A stretch of DNA of 64,000 nt. Origin: Ifrita kowaldi. Its lineage: Eukaryota; Chordata; Aves; Passeriformes; Cinclosomatidae. Every line of letters starts with the position of its first letter. Position 1 is the stretch's first letter. The DNA lies in assembly GCA_013398055.1 (NCBI GenBank), contig VZRS01001713.1, forward strand, positions 62,001 through 126,000. Reading direction: 5' to 3'. Below are positions 38,778 to 51,965 of this stretch, one piece after another. Below the pieces are notes generated by a model. The model saw only the letters and a program-made list of their open reading frames with translations. It was not told where the DNA came from and did no database searches. The translations under genes and the position numbers were made by a program.

Positions 38778-41700
38778 CTTTAAAAACAAAAATCACAATA
38801 AAAATATCAGATTATCATCAGTGTTCAGAAATTTTGCATGTTATAGCAATAACCATATAATGAAAATTAAGAGCTATTTATATTTCCACCATTCAGACAC
38901 CATCAAGTTCTGCTATGTGTCCACTCAGAGAAATATAAGAGGAAAATTATAGCCTTATGAATAAGGCACAATTGAAAACATCTTTTTGTTCGCATTTCTG
39001 TGTGCAAAACCAAAAGTCAGTTCAATAAAACACATAGAACCTGGATAAAACACTGGCTAGTCAAAAGAGAAGTCAGAGTGAGACTGGAGAAGCATTTGTC
39101 TGAGCCATAGGGCCCTGAAAAGGCTCAAGAGCTTTAGAAACCTTAGACCTCTAAGGTAGCAACTGCGTTGATGGAGATACAGGACCAAAAAGAACACTCT
39201 GCAGACACAATCCATTAATTCACATAATTTTAAACATTCAAAGTATGGCTAATAAGAAAGGCTTTGAGTTTTCATGTATATTCCCATGTTTAGTACCTTA
39301 GCACTCTCAGAAATCAAGGACAAATTGAAACTGTACACCTTCCCCTAAAAAACCCCCCACAGTTCACCAAAGTATTGTTCCCAGAACAAATGCGGAAAGC
39401 AGGGTAGACTCAAAGGCACAGATTTTCTCTGTTGCCTGAAGCTTGGATTCCACTCTTTATCATCTCAGACAGCTGAATCATCCCTAAAATTTAAAAAAAA
39501 CCTGCAAGTCCTAAATCGAAGTAGCTTTACAAAATTATCCACAAATATATTATTCACAATTTCAAGTTACAGCTTCAATAACAGCTTCTACAGAAATAGT
39601 TATTTCCCTGGAAAAACACCTTTAAAAAAAATCCACATGGTCCCCTCCTTGAAATATTCCAAAACTTTACTAATTTGGAGCAGAAACCTGAAACTTTCCT
39701 GACAAATGTTGCCATACTGCTTCTCCCTAAAGAGAATTGGAAAGATCTATTCCTCAAACGATGCTGAAAAATCTATGAGATAATAAAACACAACATGAAC
39801 CTCTATGTTTCATGGCTAAAATAAATTAATTTTCTCTGCAAACTCTGCTCGTGCCAGATGTGAAATTGAATAACTAGCTAAACTTCCGTTGCAGTTTTGG
39901 TGGGCTATTAAGTGTGTTTGTGGCTGTTAAATGAATGTGAGCCAACCAGCCAGTTCTAAAAGGAATTTCCACATAGTTGGGTAAAGAAGGAGTTAAGAAG
40001 CACAGGTCTTGCAGCAGGTAAGAGACTGTTTGGTTTAGCTGCATGTGCGAACAGAACTGCTTTGCTTTTGGGAGTTCTGCAATTTGTAAGCTTTGCTCAA
40101 AAAAGAGAGAAAAGGGAGCAAAGAAGAAATCCTCTTAATTCTGGGTCTGGAGCACCACACAGAAATCAAGTGGGGAAAAAAGAAATCTTTTCAGTGTAGG
40201 CAAGATCTCAAAGTCCAGATCTTTCCCACGTGTTTTAAAACTATGATAAACATATCAAAACACTTCAGTCAAAACATGCAGTTAAATTCTTCTCTTCTGC
40301 TATCTACAAGAAGAATTGGGGGAAATCCAACTTCCAAAAGGATGAGTTTAATGACTGTAAATTGTACCATCTATGCAAGTCACTTGCACTATTTGGAACA
40401 CACAGCAACAATTACTCAAACAAGTACTTTAAATTCATCACTAAACCACACAAGAGGGTTTTGTTAGTCTCATCTCTAGTATGTTCTCTCTCAAAATTAC
40501 GAATTACAAATGACCTATTGAAGAAATGTAAATCTCTCATTCTCTCTGTTGTCATGACGGTTATTTGACTTCAGAATATCTTGATAAAGCTCTTCAGTGT
40601 GTTGCACAACACCGTAAGAACTTCTGTCTTTTGAAAAAGCCATGCTACCACCTAATCGTGTCTGCAGTCTTCAAGATGTTTATCTACTACTTTTTTCTCC
40701 TCCTTTTTTCTTCCATCTTGGTCATTTCAGAGAACATTCTCTGAATTCTCCCTGCCTAAAGTTTTTTGAAATCAAGCTGAAACATTTCCCCCATTCTTGA
40801 ACACTCTCTGGTTTTGTCTTTTGATTTAAAAATTCATTCCTCTAATGGTAAACAATACTTTTTTTGTTGTTGCTTGTGTTATTTTATTTATTATTTTGGT
40901 TTCCTGTTTATTTTCTCAGAGTCTTCCCTTCTATGAAGTGGTAACCTCAGATTTCTACCTTTTTAATAATGCCCATTAAAATACATAAAATTATGATTTT
41001 TAAGCAGTCTGTTATATACCTTTCTATTTCTAGTATTTTAAAAGAAATAACATCCCTTCCAACAAATGAGTGATTTTCAGTCTCTTTAAAATCACAAAAT
41101 AGAAATAGCTCAGAAATTACATTTACATTATCATCTCATCATTTGCATCTAAAGTTTTACACCAAAACATCAGCTTAAGTTTCAGAATTCAGCTTTGAGA
41201 GGAATAATTATCAATATACAGACTTTATGTATTCCCAATCTGAACATCCTTCATGGCTGTGAGTTTTCATGCCTTTTGTTTACCCTCAAGACAGAAAAAA
41301 GTAAATCTTAGGTGCCTCTTTTTCAGAATATCCAGAGTGTACATCATATAAAACCAATTTATACATTAGAAATTAAGACTTTTTTTTGGTAAAATAGCAT
41401 CAAAAAAATCTCTGCAAATGATTCTGGAATGGAAGTAAAAAAAACTGGGTTGGGCTTCATATACATATATTTGAGTGCATGTGCAATATAGATATATATA
41501 TTTCTAACAGATATATTTATACATCTTTACAACAACATTACCTATCACACACATATATCAACATTATTTTTATACTAAATCTGAGACACAGCACTGTACC
41601 AGCTACTAAGAAGAAAATTAATTCTATCCTAGCCAAAACCAGGCCAACACACACAGACAAATCGAGACCCAGTTGGGATTCATCCAAACTAACCAATTTA

Positions 41701-42089
41701 GATACGAATAGGAGTTACCTGGGATCCCTTTCCTTTCAGTGAAGAAAAGCAGATACTTCTTGGCTGAGATTTATCTCATCCTGACTTAAACAAATCTTGC
41801 AGCACAAGGGAGGGCTTTTAGAGATTATCTCAGATGTAGAGGCAGAGCTTCCCATGATTACAAGCATACAACCACATGGGTAGAAAAAATACAAGACCTA
41901 ATTATAACCACTGACATGAAGATAACAATACACATTATATACAGATCACAGCTAAGTGAAAATGAACTAGGAGGATACCAGAGAATACGTACAAAAGCTT
42001 GCAATAACACAGGAAGAGAAAGGTAATTGGAAAATCATTGGATACACACACACTGGATACAGATTTGCTCCTTTGAAATCATTGCTACA

Positions 42090-42420
42090 AAGTATCAAAG
42101 CACTTATAAGACATAAAATTACGCACATAACTTCAGGTAGTGCCCTACAAATCCCAAGGGATGGAAGTGACCTGAGGCAGACTCCAGCTCCTGCCACAGC
42201 TTTGATTGAATGAACTTTAATGTGACCCTCTGATGACGATCCTGCCGGTGCATAACAATGAGAAGTGCACAAAGACAACCATTTCTCTGCCATTGTCTTG
42301 GACAGTGGCTGACCAGATATGCTGGCCATAAAATAAACCCCCAAGCCCTGACTTTTAAAAGTCATATTGTCTTCTGGATTCAAAGTCTGAGCTACCAATC
42401 GAGAAGTTAATTGATGTTAT
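42090..42420 (-). mobile_element. Possible degraded tyrosine-recombinase relic (DIRS-like)
   Basis: A minus-strand open frame (about 42419 down to 41967) contains SGQPLSKTMAEKWLSLC, a 20-residue gap, then IKVHSIKAVAGAG and LPSLGICRA. This order (G-PLSK----W, then HS-R/K-A-A, then IC-A) resembles the C-terminal catalytic part of tyrosine recombinases of DIRS-type retrotransposons, in which the histidine sits in an HSTR box. Here the box reads HSIK, so the arginine is replaced. The similarity in this frame stops after about 42138. No reverse transcriptase, terminal repeats or flanking structure were recognised. This is pattern recognition only and may be chance; if real, it is an old, broken fragment. 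Confidence 0.33.
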
Positions 42421-44516
42421 TCTGATTGTGGCAAAGCTAGCATGCCAGACTTAGAGAAAGTGAACTTCTACCTCCTCAGGAGAAGAATACTGGAATAGGT
42501 AAATACTCTCTTCTATAAAATCTTCAGGTAGTAGTTCAGATATTAAAGCTTTGAACTCTGATTTTGCAGAGTAAGTTCTCTACAACTGATAATAGAATAC
42601 AAGTAGATAGGTCATCTTTATGCATCTATTGAACAAAAATGAAAAACAACTTCCGAACTGAGTGTCTGTGTACAAAAGGAAAGTATTCCTATCAAACCTT
42701 GCTGAGATCTGTTAAACAGAGATTAAAAAAAAAAAATCACATCATCTTGAGCTTACACATTAAACCCCATATACTAAACACACAGGGTATTATTCCCTGC
42801 TCTGTATCAGGATCTCTTTAGGTGCACCTTAGCTCTCAAGCAGCACCTCCCCTCATTGTGCTCAAGCTGTAGACCCTGAGCAGCCCACTGAAGAATACCT
42901 TTGCTCCTGGGCTCTTCCCAGGACCTGTTCCCTTAGCAAGAATGTGCATGGAAGAGAGGATCACTCAAATCCATGTCTGCATGTTTGCTGCACTCAGCTA
43001 GACAACTACTAAGTAGTGAAGTGCAAGGGATAGTGAGGTGCAGTTTGAGTATGAGAACCCCAACAGAGCTAAAAGAAGAGAAAAGAAACACACAGAAGGT
43101 CAGCAAGCCATCCCAGCGTGACTCAAATACAACTTGGTGCCACATCTCCATCATCTCCTTTGTGACAGGATGCAGTGGAAGAAAGGAAAAGTACAGTAAT
43201 GGTCTTTAGAGAACAGATGAAAACATCATGAAGAGATCCAGGCTTGGTGTTTCCCTTGAAGAATAAAAGAGGCCATTTTCCACTAACAAGAACTTGCACT
43301 GATTTTTAAACTACAGGTAATGGAAAGAAAACTTTCAACATCCAGTTATGATTCAGTATTTTCTACTCAAAAAACCACCAGTCAGTCCTTTGTTCCTGCC
43401 AGACAAAGGCCATATGGAAACTTTTCAACAGCTGTTAATACTCATCCTCCATTTCAGTTAGGTGTTTGAAGTGTGTGTGACTGGATTATAACTGACCCTT
43501 CACTCTTGAAGACACAAAGGAGTGGACTGGTCAATTAAGACACTAGGAGTAATTTTTTGTCCCAGAATGAGACACTATTAATGCCAAAAGTTTCATTTTT
43601 CTTTTATAAGAAAGACCAAAACCAGTGACTTAATAGCAAGACAGCTGATGCTGTGAAGAACTCACACACAGAAAGATCCAGGATGGAGGCTGTTGGATCA
43701 AGAAAAGGCAGAAACTGGAGTAGAATATGGCAGTGCAATCAGTTACATCTATACATGGCAAGGAATCAGTCCCTTTCACTTGTTCAGAAAAAGGATGCCT
43801 CTACATCTACAGGTAGAGGACCACCCAACCATCCTTTTTTCCAGAGAGTGTATTCATAAATGGATAAACTTTTTCCTGAATGTTTAGCCATAAATCCACA
43901 AAGGAAGAGAGTGAAAGTGTGAGTTGTGAGCATGATGACACCCAGCTTCAGGCAGTCTGTTTCCTAGAGTGTACACAGAGCACACCACGCCCAACACTGC
44001 CAGGTACACAAAGGGAAAACGCTTAATGAATGTACAATCAATACAAAAATGCTAAGGAAATGGTCAGGGTATAATTTTACTGGGTAAAGGAAAAATCCAG
44101 CTAATGATAATAATATAAAGCAATTAATAGGTAATCTGGAATGCTAAAGGGGGACTCCAAGTTATTGCAATGAAAACATACTACAGAAATTTTCTAAAAA
44201 GTGCTCCTTCTGTTGAAGTCAATGGTAGCTCTACAGGTGGCTGTATTTTGAGATGGCTTGGCTTCTTTCCTGGACAGAATCACTTCAACTTTTTGTAAGA
44301 TAATTACAAAAATAATAAAATCCTCCACTGGTCTCCAGCAACTGCTGCATTTTTTCCTGTGATAAAATATTAAGTAGGCAATGACAAACCTGCTTGGAAA
44401 ATAAAACAGTGTTCCTTTGCCCAGCCCCTCAAAAGCGAACAAAACTATGCCTCATCCAAGCAAATATTAAAAGAAGGTTTGGTGTGTTATACTTTTTTCT
44501 TTTAATGCATAACCTC

Positions 44517-44534
44517 TTTTTTTTTTTTTTTTTT
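44517..44534 (+). repeat. Homopolymer T run (18 bases)
   Basis: An uninterrupted T tract on the plus strand, A on the TTC29 sense strand. It could be the remnant tail of a minus-strand retroposon, but no body was recognised next to it. Confidence 0.9.
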
Positions 44535-47500
44535 CCAAAATAGCATGGGCAATATGGTTATTGCAATGTTTCTAGCCCAAGCATAAGGCATAAGTGTGAA
44601 ATCTTACAGAAAAGCTTTCTGCTGTAAAATGCTAAACTCTGTTTTCAACCTTAACTATATTGGACAAAGATTTTCCAGGGCCAGCACATCAAATACTCAC
44701 GCTTTCTTCATAGACCTTATGAAAAGACATCTTTTACAACAAAACCTAATGATAATTCTTACTGTCAAAATTTTTCTCCACATTGAAGTGAGGCAAAAAA
44801 AGCCAGGTTGTCTCTTCTTTCTAATTGTGTGTGTCTGGTAATGTCTAGAACAAGGGTCAGCAGCCTGCAGCACACGCACAGATTCAGCATTTAGCACGCA
44901 GCATAGCACAAAGGTTGAGTGGGGTCAGGAACCAGGAGCAGGTGGAATCTCAGAAAGGCAACAGCTCCCAGGTTTTAACTCCTAGTTTCCAGCACCTGCT
45001 CCAGTGATCAGTTAATAAGCAGTGTCTTGCCCTTTTGAAGGCATGTTCATACCCAAGGATTCCATCCTCTGGCTTTGGCACAGAGATCTGCCACTACAGT
45101 GCTGACTGCCCAACACATGTTGCAGCCACTGAACTGTGGCATTTTCCCTGGTTTTGCATTCCTGCTCTGGAAAAGCAGAGTTAAGAGCTGGGACATCTCT
45201 TCCTTTAATTGTTGTTGAGCTGAAACTTGCTTTGTGTACCTTTCAACTACTACAAGCAAACCAGCTCACTCTAGGAAGTACAGATATATACAAAATATAA
45301 CTTGCCTTTTGAGGGAACCCCCAGCATTTCCATATACATGCCAAGAAATCACTGTATACACCAAATGCTGAACTGTGCAGATCTATTACTCTGGTATTTA
45401 TCCTGCATTCTTCCATAAAAAGCCCTTCAACTATACATTAAACAGCTAAACTACCTCCTTTTTTTTTTCCTAAGCTCCTGAAACCAGAACTAGTAAAAAA
45501 AAGAGGTTAGTCCAGGATAATGGAACATCAAAGAAAAATTAAACCCCCCTCCATTTTGAAATCCAAAACATTTATTTTACTTGTATAAATAACACAAGAT
45601 AAAAATACAGTCAAGCATTGCCAATATTTCTGCCAGTGCTTCCAGAATAATGCTGAACTAGGGGCAAAATAACTCCATCAGTCATTTTTCTGAGAAGCTG
45701 CAAGGATTAACATTCCCTCTCTATTTTTTAAGTACTTGGGAGATATTCAAATGAAACAAAAAATGAGTTTAAGCTGGACAGAAAAAAAGCTACTTTCTTT
45801 GCACACAGTAAAATATTGGTAATAGACAAAAAAAAAAAAAACAAGTCCTGTATGATTTGAAGTTCAACCAAAATGTTCCATTAAAAATGAAAACAGAGGG
45901 AACCTTTGCTGGTGTGTGTAAAGGTAATGAGTCTGTACAGTGTAATGCTGGTAAACAAAATGTTACTATTTTCAAACCCAGCAGTAAAGAAAGTAATTGC
46001 TTTTTGATATCAGCCTGCACATTTTGTTGGATGGCTCTGACTCAGTTCTAGGAAATAGTTTACATCCGGCATTGTAGTGTCCTAGAACGATAAACTATGG
46101 AAACCATTAAAATATTAACATTTTCCACCAATAAACATGAAAACTGAATGTGTACATAACTTGCTCTGTACACTATGGTAAGTATCATAAAACTCTAAAA
46201 TTAGAAGCTCTAAGTTACATTCATAACTAAGACAGCAATACTCTGTGATCCAAAAAACAGGTGAAAAAAACTAAATAACAAATAAGAAAACTATTTGCTG
46301 ACATAGTAAGTGAAGTTTTGTTTTCCACATACCACTTCAGGTTCAAACCCCAGCATTTCGTGATATTTAAATTCACCAAAGAACTTACAAGTCATGAATT
46401 TTTTACTGTCATTATTTATATCTGCTATCTCTTTCTCAGCACAATCATTACCTCAAATCGGTAGAATTTCAGCCAACCTTATATTAGCAACATCAACCAT
46501 GCTATAAACTCTCACAATTTGCTGACCCAAATATTACTTTCACCCTTTTAAGCTTGAACTGCGGCAGCTGAAGAGCAAATGCAGGTCAGCTGCTGCTGTG
46601 GCTGCTACATCATGGTAAGTTCCAGCTGAGGTGAACTGCTGAATGATTCTTAAATGGTGTCAACTGGAGTTGTCAGGAGATCATAAGCCAGAGCCCCAAG
46701 CAATTTGATTAGAATCAGAGAGTAACTGGATTAGCAGAACTACTGAATTAGTGTTTGATGAGCTGCACAATTCATGTGAATCTTCACTGCACTGCTGGCT
46801 CTCAGACCTGCAACACGAATTACAATCCACCCCTCCATGTGCCAGGCAACTCAAACCTTATTTTATACAAACATTTGGGGAAAGGTTTGCATTGAAACTG
46901 GTGAAAAAATCAAAACCATGCCCTGATCCAGCAACTCAATAAAGATGCTTGCCAACTCTTATGTTCTCATTATTTTTTCTTCTTTCATTTTAATTAACAA
47001 GCAAAGTTGGGAGATATTCTCTCTTAGAGGCAAGGTGCAATCAGGCAGCTGGTGGTAGTACCTTGTCTCTGGGAGAGGTGAAAGACTTACAGAGACCAGG
47101 ACACAAGGAATGCCAGGTTCAGTGAGAGAAAGGCAGGACCTGCATATTTGGCAATGCCTTGCCTCTCCAGGAGCCTGTTTGCCACCTAGGTTGTCACACA
47201 TCAGTCTGTAACACTGAAAAATATCATGCACGGAAGGCAGGCAAACTGCTCTCCTCAAGGGGCTGTAGAGAGCAGGCCCATCGAGATAAGCCATGTACAG
47301 TACTTTTTGACCATCAAATATTGGCACAATGTTTCTGTCAGGGCAATCCAAGCCTCAAACTTCTCTCTCATACTCTGCAAGCTAGAGTGCCTATTCAGGT
47401 GTTAGTCATACACCAGGAAAAGCTGAAGATTCCTTTCAATCATGGCTGGCTGGACTTCCTGTCAAGAATTACAGTGAATTAAATAAAGAAACACACCTTT

Positions 47501-48418
47501 TGGCTTTCGTGGTAAACATAAAATCAACACTTTAAATTAACAGGTTTTGTTGAAGTGCCAAAAGGGTTCCTTCTCCAGTTCCTTTTTAGAAATGAAGCTG
47601 CCTGTTTCTAAATTTCACTCAAAAAGCTTAGATTCCAAACTCACAAGCTTTACTGTAGATTTTCATATTTGTAATGAACAAAATGCAACTTGAAACAACT
47701 ACAGTGAAATCTACTCAGCTATGAAACAGAATTGCAGCTAAAGCTTTATCTGCCCCCATCCCTACAATTATTCCAATGGAGAAAGATGGAGTAAGTTATG
47801 TTACTATTTATAGTAAAAGGAAATGATAAATATAAGTGCTTAGTAAATAGTAGGCAATAGAGAAAATACAGTAATTTGGAGTTATGTCTTCACTAATATC
47901 CAGTAATTCACAGGTGGCATGTTACATCTGTGTGCTGTATTTTATTTGACATGTTCACAATCCTTTTTAAGTCAGTCACAAATCCAAACACAGTTAGCAG
48001 ACAGGGTATTTAATAAAAACAGATTTATAAAACTATTACTGTGTGAAACAGCATTTCACCTATTAAATTTTTCTAATACATAACCAGCTACTCAAATCAA
48101 TAGAGAACGAAAAACAATAAATAATGAAGCTATGAGAAAATAATTGAGATGTTATCAAAGCTATAAATACATCAAACATTTCTGATGATATCAAAATGCA
48201 CTCTACACATTTTTCCTTTTTTTTTTTTTCACAAAGCCTCTCCTGATATCTGCAGTTCCTAATCATTTATTCTATAAATACAGCTCAGTTGACTAAGGCT
48301 GCAATGTGCTAAGATGCAGTAACGTTTCAAATTCATACATGAAACAATTTGGAAGCTTCCCCCAGGCACTGGCGGCTGCGGCTCCCGCTGCTCCGCTACC
48401 CACAATCCCCCCATTTAC

Positions 48419-48642
48419 CTGCTCGCTGGGCTGCCTCAGCCCTGGTCAGGAAGTGGTAGAGCTGATCCAGCTTATCAGGCTGCTCCTCCAGGGACTTCTC
48501 ATGCCATATGGCTGACCCAGGCCCTGCAGCCTCCCTCAAGGCATTCCACTTCTGGATCAGAGTGAGCAGCTCAGAGAAGGACTTGTGATAACCCTGGCGC
48601 AGCATGTCTATGCAGATGTTCTTCTTGTATGAATTCCTGTAA
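48419..48642 (-). CDS. TTC29: TTC29 coding exon B
   Basis: This 224-nt exon is the most clearly conserved of the set. It begins YRNSYKKNICIDMLRQGYHK, continues through SFSELL and WNALREAA, and ends with LEEQPDKLDQLYHFLTRAE. These are hallmark stretches of TTC29 upstream of and entering the TPR array. The acceptor is cttattcccAG at 48644-48643; the donor is GCAG|GTAAAT with GT at 48418-48417. One leading base completes the alanine codon from exon A, and the trailing G joins GG of exon C to make glycine. The open frame runs on into the upstream intron (to about 48842), but that part shows no similarity and precedes a good acceptor, so it is not coding. The exon is distinctly more GC-rich than the surrounding intron. 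Confidence 0.95.
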
Positions 48643-49057
48643 CTGGGAATAAGAAAGGGAGATTTTAAGCCTTTAAACCTGTATTCTGTTCTCCTCCTTA
48701 CCAAATAAGTGCAGATAACTACAACAGCTTTCAAGAAGAGACCTCTGCAGTTCAGCAGCAGGGAGTGGGTATTATTTCCCCTGCTCAAAAAGAGATCTGC
48801 TAAAATATGATTGCAAATGCCATACCCTAGGGAACCAAACATGGCAATAATGAATAAATACCAATATATACTTTGAAAACACGGTAAAAAAATACACTGG
48901 CATCCTTTAGCTGGTATTTGGTAAAAAAGGCTGACTGATGGGGACCCCTCCCCACGTTAACATTAGTTCATGAAAACACAATGAACTCTTAGTTTGCTTT
49001 AAGGCAGTGCACGGGGAACATTGAGGCATGTCAAAAAAAAATGCCACATGTCAAAAC

Positions 49058-49162
49058 AATGTATATGTTGTTACAAATATATTGTTATTTATAGCATTGT
49101 TATTATGTGTTATGCATATGTTGTTATATGTTATATGTACATGTTGTTATATATATACATTA
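49058..49162 (+). repeat. TA/TGT-rich degenerate tandem tract
   Basis: Repeated variants of ATATGTTGTTATATG occur over about 100 bp, ending in a TATATATATAC run. It lies about 420 bp upstream (in the TTC29 sense) of exon B. Confidence 0.75.
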
Positions 49163-50511
49163 AATAGTTTTGCTGTAGGACAGGATGGCTTGGTTTAAAA
49201 ATGTCAAACAAATGCTATGCCATAAACATAATAATTAGATACTACTTTGCTTCTGTTTAGCATGTAACTTCAGCTGGTTTGCTGATGCAAAAGTTTGATA
49301 ATTTCTCCCTAATTTTACAGTCATATGATGCTATGGTGAATTTTTATTGAAGTTATTGCCTTCATAAACTCTGATAAGATGTACATATCAAAAAGTTGTG
49401 TAATCAAATACTCTCAAGTCGTAATACACCTTTTGAAGTATTATTTATGGAAATAATCAAAATATTTCTTTTATATGGCATGAAACAATCATTGTGTCCT
49501 ATTCTGGAGAAAACTATGAGTCCAGTGGGACTGCAACACAAAGGTACAGATGTAAAGGCTCACAGAGATGGGTGTCCAGTGTGGGAAAACAAACCTTTAT
49601 CCCAGTAAAATGGCAAGGACCAAGATGTGTTTCCTTTATCTTGTATATTCCATTAAGTTTCCAAACTGTTTTCAAGACTGTCCTTTTAGATTAAAATCCA
49701 TTTAAATTCAAATTATCTCAGCTTTGAAATAAATATGGAATTCTGAAAACTGAGATTTATAGTGTTTGTAATAAATTCAGGTGTAAAAAATAACAGCAGA
49801 ATGAGACTAATACTTGGAGCCTAAAAAGAGCTACTGCAATGCTTTACCAATGTTGATAAGATGGAAAGTAATGTGAAAAACTTCTTAGCTAGACATCAGT
49901 GAAATGGACAATAAAATAGCAATGTAAGATGTAGGAAGCAAATAATCTGCATTATTTCATATGTGACATAATTAAAATCTCTTACTACATATATTCACAT
50001 TAATCCTTCATGTGTATTTTTCACATTTCAGTTACAGAACTGAGCATAAAATTACTAAATAATCCTGATATGATTTAGACCAGACAGTACAGAATTTGTG
50101 TTTAATATATAGTTAGTTTTTTTCAGATTGAAAATCACACATTGCTCACACAGATAAGGGAAAAGATATAACTATTCTGCACCAGAAAATATCGGCAACA
50201 CTTATCTTAGAAAAATAAATGAGAAATACGTTTAAACATTTAAATTTTAATTTGCTAGAATATGCTATATTTGACATATACCTGTACAGTATATAGCTTC
50301 CAAATACTGTAAAGATACTATGCTAATACCATGCAATGTATTCTCTATTTTTTATACGGAATACCTTTTTATTTCCTGTTTAAAAATTCTGTGTAATTAA
50401 AAAAAACCCTGAAGAGTATAGGTAAAAAATTCCTACCAACTTCCAAAGGCCTAGGAGAGAATCCTATGGTAATACAACTCAGAGAAGTGGAATAGCAATC
50501 TGCATAGCAGG

Positions 50512-50522
50512 CACACACACAC
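50512..50522 (+). repeat. Short (CA)n run
   Basis: A short dinucleotide run within the intron between exons A and B. Confidence 0.75.
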
Positions 50523-51475
50523 GCCTATTTATTTATGCAATGTGATCTATAAATGTTTGTATGTGTGCATGCATTAGATCATTAGATGTACTGGAAGTAA
50601 ACAAGGAAGTAGTGCTAAAAGGTATCAGCAGTCACTACCCAAAATGGCATTCAGGTAATTTTTAACACTCACTGCATGCTCACTGAGCCTAGAACAAATA
50701 TTCCTAGAAACAGAAAAACTGTGTCCGTGTAACATGTTATTTTCTGTAGACTGATGTGTTTTAGTTGAAGTCAAAGCACATTTTCCCCACAAGAAAGCAT
50801 CATTAGCAAACCACTACCAGAAAACAAAGCACATAGTAAAACACGTCAGTTCTAAAAATCAGGGTCAAGAATGTTTTAATAAATCCCATCCCAATTAATC
50901 AAGAAATTGAAATAATGCTGAAGTAATCCTACTGTGCTGAGCACATTTTTTTTCTGAGGCAAAGAGGACTGATTTTAGCACACAAGCAATGAAGCTATCT
51001 ACTGTAAAGCCCTTCAAATTTAGTGGCATAAAAGTAATCTCAGTTATAATACACAAAGCACACAATAATAATACTATTGTTTCCTTAAGTTGCTGTAATA
51101 TATAAGCCACAAGTGACTGATCACACAAAAACAATAAAATAGGGCAAGAGATTAACGGTGTTATGGGGATAAATGCTATTTGTATCACCTAAAAGAGCTT
51201 GACACTGCAATGAATTCTAAAATTGTTACAGTTATCAAAGCGCTTCCAGGTGAAAATTCCAGGGTCCTTTTTTTTGCCATCAAACAGTTCTTTTGAACAG
51301 AGGCGTGGTGTAGGTGACAGCAGTAAAGTTTTCATGATACCTTGATATAAACTATAAATCCTCAATCCTCAAAATCCTTTCCATCCTGCTTTTCATGATG
51401 TCCTGCAGCATGCAAAATCCAAGGTTATGTTTTAGATAGCCAAAGATTAGTTGATTTCTAATGTCAATATCAAAA

Positions 51476-51528
51476 CGTTATATCTAAGGTTCCTTCTGAC
51501 TCAGGATATGCTCTGATTCTATGATTTA
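51476..51528 (+). mobile_element. Possible CR1 tail remnant
   Basis: TCTAAGGTTCCTTCTGACTC followed by CTCTGATTCTATGATTT resembles the last 40-50 bases of CR1. Upstream sequence is not recognisable. It is antisense to TTC29. Confidence 0.55.
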
Positions 51529-51659
51529 TTTTATAAAATCCCACTGTTAACATTAGTGCAGTATGTTTCTACATTAATAAGCAACCTTACACTAAACACT
51601 TTGAACCTTACACCTAATAAATTATGATTTATTGTTAAACAAGGGAGTTGGTTTTTCTG

Positions 51660-51965
51660 TATTCGCCCGCGCCGACTTGAGGTTTCCTTTGAACAATTAT
51701 GTTATTTCCAGGAGCGAAATGAGAAAAGACTGCCTGCCCTTTGCTCAGCTCGGAGCGGAGCCGTTCACGGGGTTTAATGGTCTCTGGGGGCATCTACTGG
51801 AAATGTGGGAAACTGCAGGCAGGATGCGCGGATCCCGGGGCAGAACAAAGGCCTCCGGTCGTACCCCGGCACAGGGTGAGCGGCCACCACGGTCACCCGC
51901 AAGCCATGGAATGTGTCGGACCAGAGCGAGCAGACAGCTCTGTAATGTCAGCCGGGTTTCATTTT
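51660..51965. promoter_or_regulatory. Isolated CpG-rich block in intron A-B
   Basis: I count about 21 CpG dinucleotides in roughly 300 bases, with segments such as TTCGCCCGCGCCGACTTG and GGATGCGCGGATCCCGGG, in an intron where CpG is otherwise scarce. It overlaps a 111-codon plus-strand open frame (51632-51967) with no recognised domain and includes a donor-like CAGG|GTGAGC near 51878. It could be a small CpG-island promoter for an antisense or alternative transcript, an inserted GC-rich repeat, or chance. Function is inference. Confidence 0.45.

Larger units (their letters stand above)
38778..48418 (-). other. TTC29 intron between exons B and C
   Basis: This is 9.6 kb of intron. It holds a possible tyrosine-recombinase relic around 42.1-42.4 kb, an 18-base T run at 44517-44534, TA-rich sequence around 41.46-41.54 kb, and a locally more GC-rich patch around 47.0-47.3 kb with an unrecognised 130-codon minus-strand open frame. 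No other gene is supported. Confidence 0.75.

Noticed and set aside
40093..40467. 124-codon plus-strand open frame
   Set aside because: Composition is like translated intron sequence and no domain is visible.
48643..48842. Open frame continuing upstream of TTC29 exon B
   Set aside because: A good pyrimidine-AG acceptor lies at 48643-48644, the family match starts exactly there, and exon A supplies the matching phase, so the upstream part is intron read-through.
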